The notes: generated by a model from the sequence alone, not told the origin. A stretch of 64,000 nt of DNA from Bacteroidales bacterium (GCA_017617125.1 JAFZWY010000044.1:1-64000), one strand, 5' to 3'; shown: positions 44,477 to 51,991, counted from the stretch's first letter. Numbers and translations: made by a program.

Positions 44477-44932
44477 CTATTCTCCTTTTGTTAGTTCGTT
44501 GTATAATGCCAAACCCTTTACTGTCAGCAGATATTTTTGTCGCGGATGGCGTGGAGATTTAGGGTAGAGTAGGCGGACAAATTTATCCTTGATTGCTGGG
44601 TTGAGATAAACATCCATAAAGCTTTCCCTGTTCTTAAGACCTGCTTTGTCCATCATTTCTTTTATGGAAAAATTGTCTCTGCCAATAATGTTGATTAACT
44701 TTTTGATATGCAGGTTATTAGTATCGAACTTGTCGGGTAACTTGTCGGGTAGCTTGTCGGGTGTTTGTCCTGTGCTTGTCCTGTACTTGTCCTGTGTTTG
44801 TTCGCTTTCTGGCATCTTCCATTCTTCGGGCGGATTAATTATCATGTAGCGGTTTTTCAGTATGTTGTTCTCGCCAAGGAGCAAGTTGCTTTTGGTGGGC
44901 AATTGGTATAATATGGAAAGTATAATAATCAT
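44477..44932 (-). CDS. Small winged-helix protein in the hsd locus
   Basis: A 151-residue protein. Residues about 75-148 (LINIIGRDNFSIKEMMDKAGLKNRESFMDVYLNPAIKDKFVRLLYP, then PRQKYLLTVKGLALYNEL) match the winged-helix domain usually found at the C-terminus of Fic and Schlafen-like (AlbA) proteins. Before it comes a 12-base-period repeat encoding TPDKLPDKLPDKF, like the TPxxTP linkers of those proteins. The first 40 residues are not recognised. It could be a remnant of a longer gene or a free DNA-binding regulator. Its ATG overlaps the RAYT stop by ATGA and it ends 3 bases before hsdR. Confidence 0.65.
   Translation of the reverse strand: MIIILSILYQLPTKSNLLLGENNILKNRYMIINPPEEWKMPESEQTQDKYRTSTGQTPDKLPDKLPDKFDTNNLHIKKLINIIGRDNFSIKEMMDKAGLKNRESFMDVYLNPAIKDKFVRLLYPKSPRHPRQKYLLTVKGLALYNELTKGE
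44728..44800 (-). repeat. 12-base-period coding repeat in the winged-helix gene
   Basis: Plus-strand units run ACTTGTCGGGTA, ACTTGTCGGGTA, GCTTGTCGGGTG, then related TTGTCCTGTGC and TTGTCCTGTAC units. They encode the charged linker DKYRTSTGQ...PDKLPDKLPDKF and are a likely site of slippage in multiples of four residues. Confidence 0.8.
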
Positions 44933-45564
44933 TTTTTGTTCTGTTTGTTGATTTCCCAGTTTGCAACATTGTTTTCGATGTATTCTGCAATTCTGTTCAT
45001 TTCGGCCGAATCGCGGATGATTCGGTCATAAAAAAGGGTTTGCCAAGCAAATGGTAATGAATGTTCATGGGCATATTTTGTTATGGCAGATTTAATACCA
45101 CCGATGGCAACCGACAGCCATCCTTGCAAATTTGCAATGTCCCGATGTGATTTTGTGGGTTGCTGTAGATTAGTGGTGTCTTCTGTGGTGTCTTCTGTGG
45201 TGCCGCGGCGCGCCACGGCACCACTATAAGCACCACTATAAGCACCACTATTTGCACTATTGCCAACAGTTCTTCTTTCATAAGGGATTTTTTCATGGTC
45301 AATCATCACAATTGCATGAATATGGTCTGGCATGACAACCCACAAAGGTATTTCTGTATATGGATAATGTGCTGTTACATTCATGAATTGTTCATCGGCA
45401 AATTTGCCGACCTCCGACAGTTTCATTTTGCCATCGGCAATTTCACCAAGATAATGCATCCTGTCCTTAGTGCAGAAAGTTACAAAATATGCACCGCCAT
45501 CATAGCTGTGCCATTCTGCCCGCAGGTTTCTTGTTTGATATTTGCATTCTTGTTTATCTGCCAT
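44929..45564 (-). CDS. RAYT-like REP-associated Y1 transposase
   Basis: A 211-residue member of the Y1/HUH superfamily (IS200-like TnpA relatives, RAYT). Visible features: SYDGGAYFVTFCTKDR (first strand), the HUH pair H81-I-H83 in MPDHIHAIVM, and the catalytic Tyr179 in WQTLFYDRIIRD followed by IAEYIENNVANWE. RAYTs are single-copy genes that cut and join repetitive extragenic palindromes. Residues about 101-139, between HUH and the helix, are a repetitive linker (SGAY x2.5, VARRG, TTED x2) produced by the DNA array at 45173-45248. It has its own TATATTTG promoter just after a terminator and overlaps the next gene by ATGA. No flanking transposon ends are evident. Confidence 0.85.
   Translation of the reverse strand: MADKQECKYQTRNLRAEWHSYDGGAYFVTFCTKDRMHYLGEIADGKMKLSEVGKFADEQFMNVTAHYPYTEIPLWVVMPDHIHAIVMIDHEKIPYERRTVGNSANSGAYSGAYSGAVARRGTTEDTTEDTTNLQQPTKSHRDIANLQGWLSVAIGGIKSAITKYAHEHSLPFAWQTLFYDRIIRDSAEMNRIAEYIENNVANWEINKQNKK
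45173..45248. repeat. Symmetric hexamer array around a GC-rich palindrome inside the RAYT gene
   Basis: GTGGTG occurs at 45173, 45185 and 45197; CACCAC occurs at 45219, 45231 and 45243, all with 12-base spacing and mirror-symmetric about 45210.5. Spacers are TCTTCT on the left and TATAAG on the right. The centre CCGCGGCGCGCCACGG contains GGCGCGCC and is a near-perfect palindrome. The array keeps the RAYT reading frame open. Confidence 0.9.
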
Positions 45565-45595
45565 TGCCTTGTGTCGCGAATAGTGATATTTTTTG

Positions 45596-45603
45596 CAAAT
45601 ATA
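45596..45603 (-). promoter_or_regulatory. -7 element (TATATTTG) for RAYT, winged-helix gene and hsdR
   Basis: CAAATATA on the plus strand, 31 bases before the RAYT start and immediately downstream (in minus-strand sense) of the terminator at 45602-45635. Confidence 0.6.
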
Positions 45604-45635
45604 AAAAAATAAATCCCCAAAAGGATTTATTTTAT
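45602..45635 (-). terminator. Terminator after hsdS and the zinc-ribbon gene
   Basis: On the minus strand AATAAATCC and GGATTTATT form a 9-bp stem with a six-base loop, followed by a T-rich tract. It separates hsdS/zinc-ribbon transcription from the RAYT-hsdR unit. The gap 45636-45720 shows nothing else. Confidence 0.7.
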
Positions 45636-45720
45636 TTAGGATTGTTTGAAGAAGCGGAATTGTGAGAATGTTATTACCTTCCTCGCCAATAGCAAAAATT
45701 TAATGACTCACTCATAGTAA

Positions 45721-46098
45721 TCAATAAATAGGATATCGATCATATTTGTCATTTTCGGCTTTGTCATAGATGCCATTAACCTTACAATGCGGACAAAAAT
45801 ATTCTCCGTGATACTTATGCGTCTGAATCAATTTTCTGTCACTATCCCAACAATGTGAACAATAAAAGATGTTATTTTCATCGTCTTTTAAGGTTAGGTA
45901 AAGTTCTTGATGGCGTACAATGCGCTCTTCTAAATCTTGTCTTTTTTTTAGTTCGGAATTCTCTTCCGTTAATTTATTTATAGTGGCTTGCATGTCTAAT
46001 GCTTGTGCGCTTAAATCGATTAGTTGACGATATAATTCAACATTGTCTGCTTTTTGAACAATCTTTGCAACATCTTTTATTCCTTCGTAAAGTCCCAT
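45721..46098 (-). CDS. Coiled-coil and zinc-ribbon protein next to hsdS
   Basis: A 125-residue protein of no assigned function. The N-terminal half is an amphipathic coiled coil (YRQLIDLSAQALDMQATINKLTEENSELKKRQDLEERIV). The C-terminal half has a zinc ribbon, CSHCWDSDRKLIQTHKYHGEYFCPHC. Its start is 24 bases after the hsdS stop and a terminator follows, so it is co-transcribed with hsdS. It may modulate the restriction complex or bind DNA or RNA; this is inference from position. Confidence 0.75.
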   Translation of the reverse strand: MGLYEGIKDVAKIVQKADNVELYRQLIDLSAQALDMQATINKLTEENSELKKRQDLEERIVRHQELYLTLKDDENNIFYCSHCWDSDRKLIQTHKYHGEYFCPHCKVNGIYDKAENDKYDRYPIY

Positions 46099-46122
46099 GG
46101 TTATAATTATATGTTGTTAGTT

Positions 46123-47193
46123 TTATTTTCCCATCTTTCCCAGCAACAAAGATAACAAATCTTTTAATTTGCTTGTTTCTTTATTCATTATTTCTGTGTT
46201 GTTAAAAATAACCGACATTTCTTCATCGAAATTTTTCAATACTTCTGGTGTTGGGATTATTATGACAATTTGATTCAAAATGTTAGTTGTCATGCTAGGA
46301 ACAGCTGAACCTGCATCCATCGCAATAAAATCATATTGTTTCAAATTGAAAAATACATATTTCGCGAGGTGTGGTTGTTTCATTTCTGTGTAGAACATTG
46401 TATCCACAGTCCAAAAAGGTTCATTAATATACATAATGTTGTTTAGAGAACCTTTTCTTGGTATTAATACGGATTCTTCTGTGCATATAGATTTATTCCC
46501 ATGTCTCATAATACCGCCAGAACCGTAAATAGGTATTAATCCGTTAGGAATTCCTTCGTGGGCTTTCCCGTATTTTATTTCGCATACTTCTCCCAACGTT
46601 CCCATTCTCCAACCTTCCGGCAAATTTTCCTTGTCAATCCCCTCCACAAACATTTTCCTATACAATGCCTGTGCGGTTTCCTCCAATTTGGCAATCATCT
46701 GCTCGTTGAGGCGGATGCGGTTGGTTAGCGTAGCGTATTCGGCAACTATCTCGTGCTGGCGGGCAATAGGGGGGACGGGGAGTCGCATATTGCAGAAATC
46801 GTCCCAGGTCAAACTGCCACGAACTCCGCCAACAGCATAGTAACTGGCTTCTCGGTCAAATTCGCTGCGAGAGAACCACATCATCAAGTATTGTGGCAAT
46901 AATTTCGTTTTGTCAATGATTTCAAACATAGGATATGCAGGCGACATAATAGCCTCGTTCCCTTCAAACATAGCTATTGGCATTTTCCCATCGCGACTAA
47001 CCTGCATCAAACTGCAAGCAAATTGTTCGCTTCTGATTACTTTATAGTTTGAAAGGTCGGTCCCTATTACATTTGCAACCGAAGGAATAAATGCTTTGTC
47101 AATCGTAAGTCCAACAAGCTTTGTAACCTTCAAATCGCTGTTTCGGACATTCACTTCGCGTATGTATTCGCCTAGGGGGTGGTATGTAGTCAT
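46123..47193 (-). CDS. hsdS: Type I restriction specificity subunit
   Basis: DNA-recognition subunit of the type I system, reading a bipartite target. Its 356 residues contain two target-recognition domains (about 1-140 and 200-310) each followed by a helical spacer: LPVPPIARQHEIVAEYATLTNRIRLNEQMIAKLEETAQALY and IPTPEVLKNFDEEMSVIFNNTEIMNKETSKLKDL. TRD2 begins PEGWRMGTLGEVCEIKYGKAHEG, the usual motif. The first TRD is rather short. Only one hsdS is present and there are no inverted TRD cassettes or recombinase, so phase variation by inversion is not indicated here. It has its own promoter. Confidence 0.95.
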   Translation of the reverse strand: MTTYHPLGEYIREVNVRNSDLKVTKLVGLTIDKAFIPSVANVIGTDLSNYKVIRSEQFACSLMQVSRDGKMPIAMFEGNEAIMSPAYPMFEIIDKTKLLPQYLMMWFSRSEFDREASYYAVGGVRGSLTWDDFCNMRLPVPPIARQHEIVAEYATLTNRIRLNEQMIAKLEETAQALYRKMFVEGIDKENLPEGWRMGTLGEVCEIKYGKAHEGIPNGLIPIYGSGGIMRHGNKSICTEESVLIPRKGSLNNIMYINEPFWTVDTMFYTEMKQPHLAKYVFFNLKQYDFIAMDAGSAVPSMTTNILNQIVIIIPTPEVLKNFDEEMSVIFNNTEIMNKETSKLKDLLSLLLGKMGK

Positions 47194-47216
47194 TTTTTTT
47201 GTTCTTTATTTGGACA

Positions 47217-47224
47217 CAAAGATA
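47217..47224 (-). promoter_or_regulatory. -7 element (TATCTTTG) for hsdS
   Basis: CAAAGATA on the plus strand, 23 bases before the hsdS start codon. Confidence 0.65.
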
Positions 47225-47256
47225 ATTGTTTTATAGAATGAGCAATAAGGGAAAAT

Positions 47257-47283
47257 AGGGGAAATTTAGAGAAATTTTCCCCT
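47257..47283. promoter_or_regulatory. Inverted repeat upstream of the hsdS promoter
   Basis: AGGGGAAATTT and AAATTTTCCCCT form an imperfect inverted repeat (one-base bulge) covering the -33 to -70 region of hsdS. It could be an operator; no T-run makes it an unlikely terminator for fic. Confidence 0.45.
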
Positions 47284-47319
47284 AATTTTGGGTACTTAGT
47301 ATGATGTTTGTGTCTTGCT

Positions 47320-47353
47320 AATTCTTTATAATTTATAAACATTTATAAAGTTT
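47320..47353. repeat. 34-bp direct repeat flanking fic, left copy
   Basis: AATTCTTTATAATTTATAAA followed by CATTTATAAAGTTT. It differs from the copy at 48708-48741 at one base (by eye). It is internally palindromic (CTTTATAA...TTATAAAG) and overlaps the last 11 bases of fic. Confidence 0.85.
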
Positions 47354-48662
47354 CTTTCTTGATTTGGGCAATAGCATCATTAAATCTTGCTCCTTTGACA
47401 TACCCTTTCTTTACCTTGTTGATTGATATTTCTTCAAGTATTCCGCGCTCAACAAGTCCTACGATATCGCGTTTTGCAGTCATGGCAGTGACGGAAAATT
47501 TGATTTCGAAGTCTTTGACGGTATGTATTTCTTTGGGTTTGTCAATATATAGCTGAATGATTTGTGCTTGGCGTTCGTTGATGTTGCCAAGTAGCATAAA
47601 CGAAGAAGCGGCTTCTTTCTCAGCTGTTTTGCGCTGGATGTATTGTTGAAGCTGTTGGAATGCCTTCTGTAGGACATTTAGATTGTATGTTACAAAATAA
47701 CCGATGTCGTTGCCGTCCATTTCTGTGTAGCGGAACGATTTTTCGTAGCTATTCTTTGAACGTGCTATGATTCTTGAAATCGATAGATATTCTGTCATCC
47801 AATATTTTTCTTTCAGCATATACCAATAAAAAAGTGCACGCGCTGTGCGTCCGTTGCCATCAACGAATGGGTGCATATATGCTACCATGAAGTGTATAAT
47901 GATTCCCCTGATAATAGGGTGGATGAATGTCTGATAAGCGTCTGTGTTGAATACTGTACAAAGTGTATCGACAAATTCCGGTATATCATTGACCGATGGT
48001 GGCCTATGGACGATTTCGTTTTCCATTATGTTCGCTACTACGACATCATCGTTGTCGCGGAAACGCCCTGCAGCATCAGGATTGTCGATGGCATTATCCG
48101 TCATTAGTTTGTGGATGAGCAAAAGGTTTTCCTTGGTAAGCGGTTCATCCCGATGATTGACTATATATTGTATGGTGTTATAGTTGTTTACAATCATCTG
48201 CTGCGATTTGTTTTTAGGCGATATCTTTTTGCGAAGCATTTCTTTTGCAACGACGCGAGTTGTTGATGCACCTTCCATCTGGCTCGATGATATTGCTTCC
48301 TCCATCAGCGAACTGACAAGGTACCGCTCTTTATCTTGAGTCGGTAATATGGATTCACTGCCCCAAAAACCGCCGAAATTCATATCTAACTCATGACATG
48401 TTTGTTGCATGTAGTTGGTTATGCACATGTGAATGCCGTATTTGTCCCAAAGTATTGTATTCTTCATAAGTCGTGACAACTTTACATAATTCCAAAGTTG
48501 TTCTGCAGAATAACCTTCCGGACGCTTTTTGTACTTTACACTGTCCCAATATTCATATTCGTCGTTTATTTTGTTTATAAGCGGTTCAAGTTGGGAATAT
48601 TTAGGCGTCATTATTGTGCTGACGAGTTCTAGATAGTTTGTTGTTGGCGGTTTTTCAATCAT
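47343..48662 (-). CDS. fic: Fic family protein with C-terminal winged helix
   Basis: Fic-domain enzyme, expected to transfer AMP (or another nucleotide part) from NTP to a protein hydroxyl. The active-site loop HPFVDGNGR (264-272) is complete. An N-terminal inhibitory helix is present, Ser126-x3-Glu130-Gly131 (SSQMEG), defining a class II self-inhibited Fic. The last 100 residues (INERQAQIIQLYIDKPKEIHTVKDFEIKFSVTAMTAKRDIVGLVERGILEEI) are a winged helix likely to bind DNA. The 439 residues look intact. It lies between hsdM and hsdS, bracketed by 34-bp direct repeats, and has two TATTTTTG elements upstream. Autoregulation through the palindromic repeat is a reasonable hypothesis. Confidence 0.93.
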   Translation of the reverse strand: MIEKPPTTNYLELVSTIMTPKYSQLEPLINKINDEYEYWDSVKYKKRPEGYSAEQLWNYVKLSRLMKNTILWDKYGIHMCITNYMQQTCHELDMNFGGFWGSESILPTQDKERYLVSSLMEEAISSSQMEGASTTRVVAKEMLRKKISPKNKSQQMIVNNYNTIQYIVNHRDEPLTKENLLLIHKLMTDNAIDNPDAAGRFRDNDDVVVANIMENEIVHRPPSVNDIPEFVDTLCTVFNTDAYQTFIHPIIRGIIIHFMVAYMHPFVDGNGRTARALFYWYMLKEKYWMTEYLSISRIIARSKNSYEKSFRYTEMDGNDIGYFVTYNLNVLQKAFQQLQQYIQRKTAEKEAASSFMLLGNINERQAQIIQLYIDKPKEIHTVKDFEIKFSVTAMTAKRDIVGLVERGILEEISINKVKKGYVKGARFNDAIAQIKKETL

Positions 48663-48685
48663 GTTAGCATATATTTTTTAGGCTG

Positions 48686-48701
48686 CAAAAATACAAAAAT
48701 A
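48686..48701 (-). promoter_or_regulatory. Two overlapping -7 candidates (TATTTTTG) for fic
   Basis: CAAAAATA occurs at 48686-48693 and again at 48694-48701 on the plus strand. The palindromic repeat at 48708-48741 covers the corresponding -33 region. Confidence 0.55.
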
Positions 48702-48707
48702 TTTTAT

Positions 48708-48741
48708 AATTCTTTATAATTTATAAACAATTATAAAGTTT
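48708..48741. repeat. 34-bp direct repeat flanking fic, right copy (possible operator)
   Basis: Contains CTTTATAATT-TATAAAC-AATTATAAAG, a perfect 10-bp inverted repeat with a 7-base spacer. It lies between fic and the end of hsdM and overlaps the fic -33 region. Confidence 0.85.
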
Positions 48742-48773
48742 TATAATAAATGATAATATTAATGTGTTGAATA

Positions 48774-50330
48774 TCAGAGTTTATACCCTAATTTTTCAAA
48801 AAGCTTTTTCAGTTCCTCTTTGCTATCTTCTTCCTGCTTCAGTAGTTCACGCATATCGTTTTGAAGTTCAAGCATTTTGGTGTCGAAGTCAATCTGCTCG
48901 TCGCGGTTGCGGAACTCTATGTATTTGCTCGGCACAAGGCTCCAGCCTTTCTGCTCTATTTCTTCGGTGGTTGCCGAGTAGCAGTATTCGGGTGTGTCGT
49001 GGTATTCCGACGAGCCTCTTTGCCAAGCGTGGAAATTGCCAGCAATCTGGCCTATTTGTTCCGAACTGAACTGTATGTATTTCTTCTCGAAAGGTTCTCC
49101 CCATTGGCGCAGGTCGATGAAAAGCACTTCGTTTTCGCGGTCGCGGTATTTCACCATCTTGCCATTCTGCTCTGCGGTGCGTGCTTTCTTGTTCTTGTTC
49201 AGAATCCATAATGTTACGCTTATGTCGGTGGAGTAGAACATATTGCGTGGCAGTATTACAATGGCTTCCACAAGATGGTTTTTCAGCAGTTGCTTGCGAA
49301 TCTCTAGTTCGGTGCCGTCGCCGCTCAGTGCTCCGTTTGCCAAAAGAAAGCCCGCAGTGCCGTTTGCCGAAAGTTTTGATACAATGTTTAGAATCCATCC
49401 GTAGTTGGCGTTGCTGGTAGGTGGCACTTCGTAGCCCACCCAGCGTGGATCATCAACAAGTTCCGTTTCGGCTCGCCACGCTTTCTGGTTGAATGGCGGA
49501 TTTGCCATTATAAAGTCGGCTTTCAAGGTCTTGTGCTGGTCGTTGTGGAAAGTGTCGGCGGCCATATCGCCAAGGTTGCAGGCTATGCCACGTATGGCAA
49601 GGTTCATTTTCGCCAGTTTGTAGGTGGTGTTGGTGTATTCCTGTCCGTAAACCGAAATGTCCTTCTTGTTTCCGTGGTGCGCCTCTATGAATTTCATGCT
49701 TTGCACAAACATACCTCCCGAACCGCAACATGGGTCGTAGATTTTTCCGCGATAAGGCTCAATCATTTCGGCAATCAGGTTTACAATGCTCTTGGGTGTG
49801 TAGTATTCGCCTTTGCCCTTGCCTTCGGCAATAGCGAACTTGCCGAGAAAATATTCGTAAACACGTCCAATAAGGTCGTTTTCGCGATCTTTCAGGGTGT
49901 CAATCTTGTTTATTTCGTCGAGTAGTGCGGCAAGTTTTGTGCGGTCGAGCGACAACCCTGCATAGTAGTTGTTGGGCAATGCGCCTTTCAGTGTCGGGTT
50001 GCTGTCCTCAACCTTTGCCAATGCCTTGTCTATCTTAATGGCAATGTCGTTCTGCTTGGCGTTTTCGATAAGGTAGTCCCACCGGCTTTCGGGTTCCAGG
50101 TAGAAAACATTCTTGGCATTGTAGAACACAGGATTGTCGGCAAATGCTTCTTTGCCATCCGCAACCAGTTCGTCGCGCCTTTCTGCAAAACGGTCGGTGG
50201 CGTATTTTAGGAATATTAGACTTAATACAACATGCTTATATTGAGATGGTTCTACGGAACCACGCAATTTGTTCGCCGATTCCCATAGGGCTTCTTCAAT
50301 GCTTTTCTCGTTTATGATTTTTTTCGCCAT
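48774..50330 (-). CDS. hsdM: Type I restriction-modification methyltransferase subunit
   Basis: Adenine-N6 methyltransferase of the type I complex. The N-terminal helical domain (SIEEALWESANKLRGSVEPSQYKHVVLSLIFLKYATDRF) precedes the catalytic domain with the SAM-binding motif DPCCGSGGMF and the catalytic motif NPPF (MANPPFNQKAW). YTPKSIVNLIAEMI is the usual lead-in to motif I. A C-terminal coiled coil ends the 518 residues. No defect is visible. It is the first gene of the island in the direction of transcription; a weak TATCTTTA element is at 50352-50359. Confidence 0.97.
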   Translation of the reverse strand: MAKKIINEKSIEEALWESANKLRGSVEPSQYKHVVLSLIFLKYATDRFAERRDELVADGKEAFADNPVFYNAKNVFYLEPESRWDYLIENAKQNDIAIKIDKALAKVEDSNPTLKGALPNNYYAGLSLDRTKLAALLDEINKIDTLKDRENDLIGRVYEYFLGKFAIAEGKGKGEYYTPKSIVNLIAEMIEPYRGKIYDPCCGSGGMFVQSMKFIEAHHGNKKDISVYGQEYTNTTYKLAKMNLAIRGIACNLGDMAADTFHNDQHKTLKADFIMANPPFNQKAWRAETELVDDPRWVGYEVPPTSNANYGWILNIVSKLSANGTAGFLLANGALSGDGTELEIRKQLLKNHLVEAIVILPRNMFYSTDISVTLWILNKNKKARTAEQNGKMVKYRDRENEVLFIDLRQWGEPFEKKYIQFSSEQIGQIAGNFHAWQRGSSEYHDTPEYCYSATTEEIEQKGWSLVPSKYIEFRNRDEQIDFDTKMLELQNDMRELLKQEEDSKEELKKLFEKLGYKL

Positions 50331-50364
50331 TATGTATCATTATTTTGGTGCGTAAAGATACAAA

Positions 50365-50400
50365 AAATAATCACATTGCATATCTCTGCAATGTGATTAT
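50365..50400 (-). terminator. Terminator between the SDR fusion gene and hsdM
   Basis: AATAATCACATTGCA and TGCAATGTGATTATT form a 15-bp perfect stem with a six-base loop. On the minus strand it is followed by TTTTTTG. It marks the upstream border of the restriction island. Confidence 0.8.
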
Positions 50401-50430
50401 TGATGATTCAATATTCAAAAAAAGTTTCCT

Positions 50431-51915
50431 TTACTTTTCCCAACCTTCAAATACCTCTTCGCCGTACTGGTTGTGTTCGTTTTCACCGTGAAGCGGTTTC
50501 CAGACTTGTGCGAAGAAAGGATTGCCCTTGGCAATTTCATCGTAGTTCCATGGTGTGGGCAGACATTCGGGACACCAGTGGCCTCCTTCGAGCACCAGCA
50601 CTGGCGAAGCCTTGAATTTGTGTCCAAACTGGCATTCCCATTCGAGCGGAGTGCGGAAGTCGCCTTTCTCCATTGTTTCGCTTAGGCATTTGCCACCGCG
50701 GAATTCCGCTGCCTTGCGCATGTCGTCGATTGTCCATTCGCTGCGAGGTTTCTGCTCGTCGTAGCCATGGTCTATTTTTACGATGTCGGTTTCGCTAGGA
50801 TGGGAGAGGTCCTGGTGTTTCCAATCAGGAATTGCCTTGTAGCGTTCCAACGAACCGTAGTATGCTGATATTCTTTGCTTCTCGTTATGCTTTATCCACC
50901 ATTGTGTTCCCCATTTCTTCTTGTATGCCATAGGACGCATTGCCCACCTTATTATAAAACCGGGCACTATTGCTGCAAGGTTGAAGAACCAAGGCAATTG
51001 CTTTCCCATGTTGGTAAAGTATTCGTCAACTGGAACATTGGCGCGGAAATGCAGGTAGTTTTCAAGAACATCGGAATCGAGGTACCATTGTCCGTGGAAG
51101 TTGCGCAGAACGAACCATTCAGGTCTGAAAATCTTCTGCGGTGGCGGACAATGTATTGCTTTCAATAGTTTGCATTCGAATTCGTAGTTGCTTAGGCGGT
51201 ATTCCTTTCCGCTGCCTATATTGTAGAAGCGGTTCCAGAACTCGTCGGGAACATTGTCTTCGCACATATTTGCTAGCAGACGGCCGCTGTCTTCTACGGT
51301 TGCCCATTCGAGTACGCCGCGCAGTGGAACATGGAACATTATCGGGTCGTAGTTCTTGAGAATTTCGGGGTAAAGTATTCCCGACTGCCTTAGGCATACC
51401 CAGTTGCGTATTCCGGATTCCACGATTGTACGCTCGGCAATGGTCTTGCTAATTGCGTAGTGGTCGTAAACGCTTATGCAGATAGGGTCGCCAGTGCGTC
51501 CCCAGTGAATTGGCTCGTTGCGGTCGCTGGTTTGAGCGACTGAACCTATATAACAAACCTTGATTTTGTCGGCATTCGGCTGTGCAAGAACTGCTTTTGC
51601 CACATTTTGTGCAGCAAGTACATTCACGCGGCGAGTTTTGTTTGGAAAATAGTCGGCAGCTGGCGAAACCATTCCGCCAACGTGCAATACATAGTCGGCG
51701 TCTTTTGTAGCTTCAAGCACATCCTCGTATTTTGTGAGGTCGCCCCATACAATGCGTATGCGGTCGGCGTATGCTGCAAGTTTTTCCTTGTTCTTCTTGC
51801 TCGGACGTGCAAGTACGGTTATATCGAATCTATCTAGTCTCTGCATGAACTCCTGAAGTCCAGCCCATCCCATTGTGCCTGTGGCACCTGTTAAGAATAC
51901 TCGTTTTTTCATCAT
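50431..51915 (-). CDS. NAD-dependent epimerase/dehydratase (SDR) fused to a zinc-finger-like domain
   Basis: A 494-residue protein. Residues 1-320 are an extended short-chain dehydrogenase: FLTGATGTMGWAG (NAD-binding GxxGxxG), GDLTKYED, and YAISK as the YxxxK catalytic pair. Residues about 390-470 form a separate module, GGKCLSETM...LEWECQFGHKFKASP...GHWCPECLP, with Cys/Cys-His/Cys-Cys spacing like the GxCLS...WxCxxGHxW...WCPxC zinc-finger repeats otherwise seen in putative DNA-binding or endonuclease-associated proteins. Substrate unknown; nucleotide sugar or sterol-like relatives exist. A TACTTTTG promoter is at 51933. Confidence 0.85.
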   Translation of the reverse strand: MMKKRVFLTGATGTMGWAGLQEFMQRLDRFDITVLARPSKKNKEKLAAYADRIRIVWGDLTKYEDVLEATKDADYVLHVGGMVSPAADYFPNKTRRVNVLAAQNVAKAVLAQPNADKIKVCYIGSVAQTSDRNEPIHWGRTGDPICISVYDHYAISKTIAERTIVESGIRNWVCLRQSGILYPEILKNYDPIMFHVPLRGVLEWATVEDSGRLLANMCEDNVPDEFWNRFYNIGSGKEYRLSNYEFECKLLKAIHCPPPQKIFRPEWFVLRNFHGQWYLDSDVLENYLHFRANVPVDEYFTNMGKQLPWFFNLAAIVPGFIIRWAMRPMAYKKKWGTQWWIKHNEKQRISAYYGSLERYKAIPDWKHQDLSHPSETDIVKIDHGYDEQKPRSEWTIDDMRKAAEFRGGKCLSETMEKGDFRTPLEWECQFGHKFKASPVLVLEGGHWCPECLPTPWNYDEIAKGNPFFAQVWKPLHGENEHNQYGEEVFEGWEK

Positions 51916-51932
51916 AAAATCGTTAGAGAGCG

Positions 51933-51940
51933 CAAAAGTA
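51933..51940 (-). promoter_or_regulatory. -7 element (TACTTTTG) for the SDR fusion gene
   Basis: CAAAAGTA on the plus strand, 17 bases before the start codon. Confidence 0.62.
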
Positions 51941-51991
51941 ATGTTTTATTTTTTCAAAAACGTTTATCCCCTTATTTTATTGTTCATAAGG

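Noticed and set aside
45173-45248. CRISPR array or integron site
   Set aside because: Hexamer units at 12-base steps are far too short, lie inside a coding region and have no cas or integrase genes nearby.
44929-45564. Complete IS200/IS605 insertion sequence
   Set aside because: The transposase resembles RAYT proteins; I see no subterminal hairpins or TnpB partner defining an IS unit.
46123-47193. Phase-variable hsdS by DNA inversion
   Set aside because: Only one hsdS gene, no silent TRD cassettes, no inverted repeats between TRDs and no site-specific recombinase in the window.
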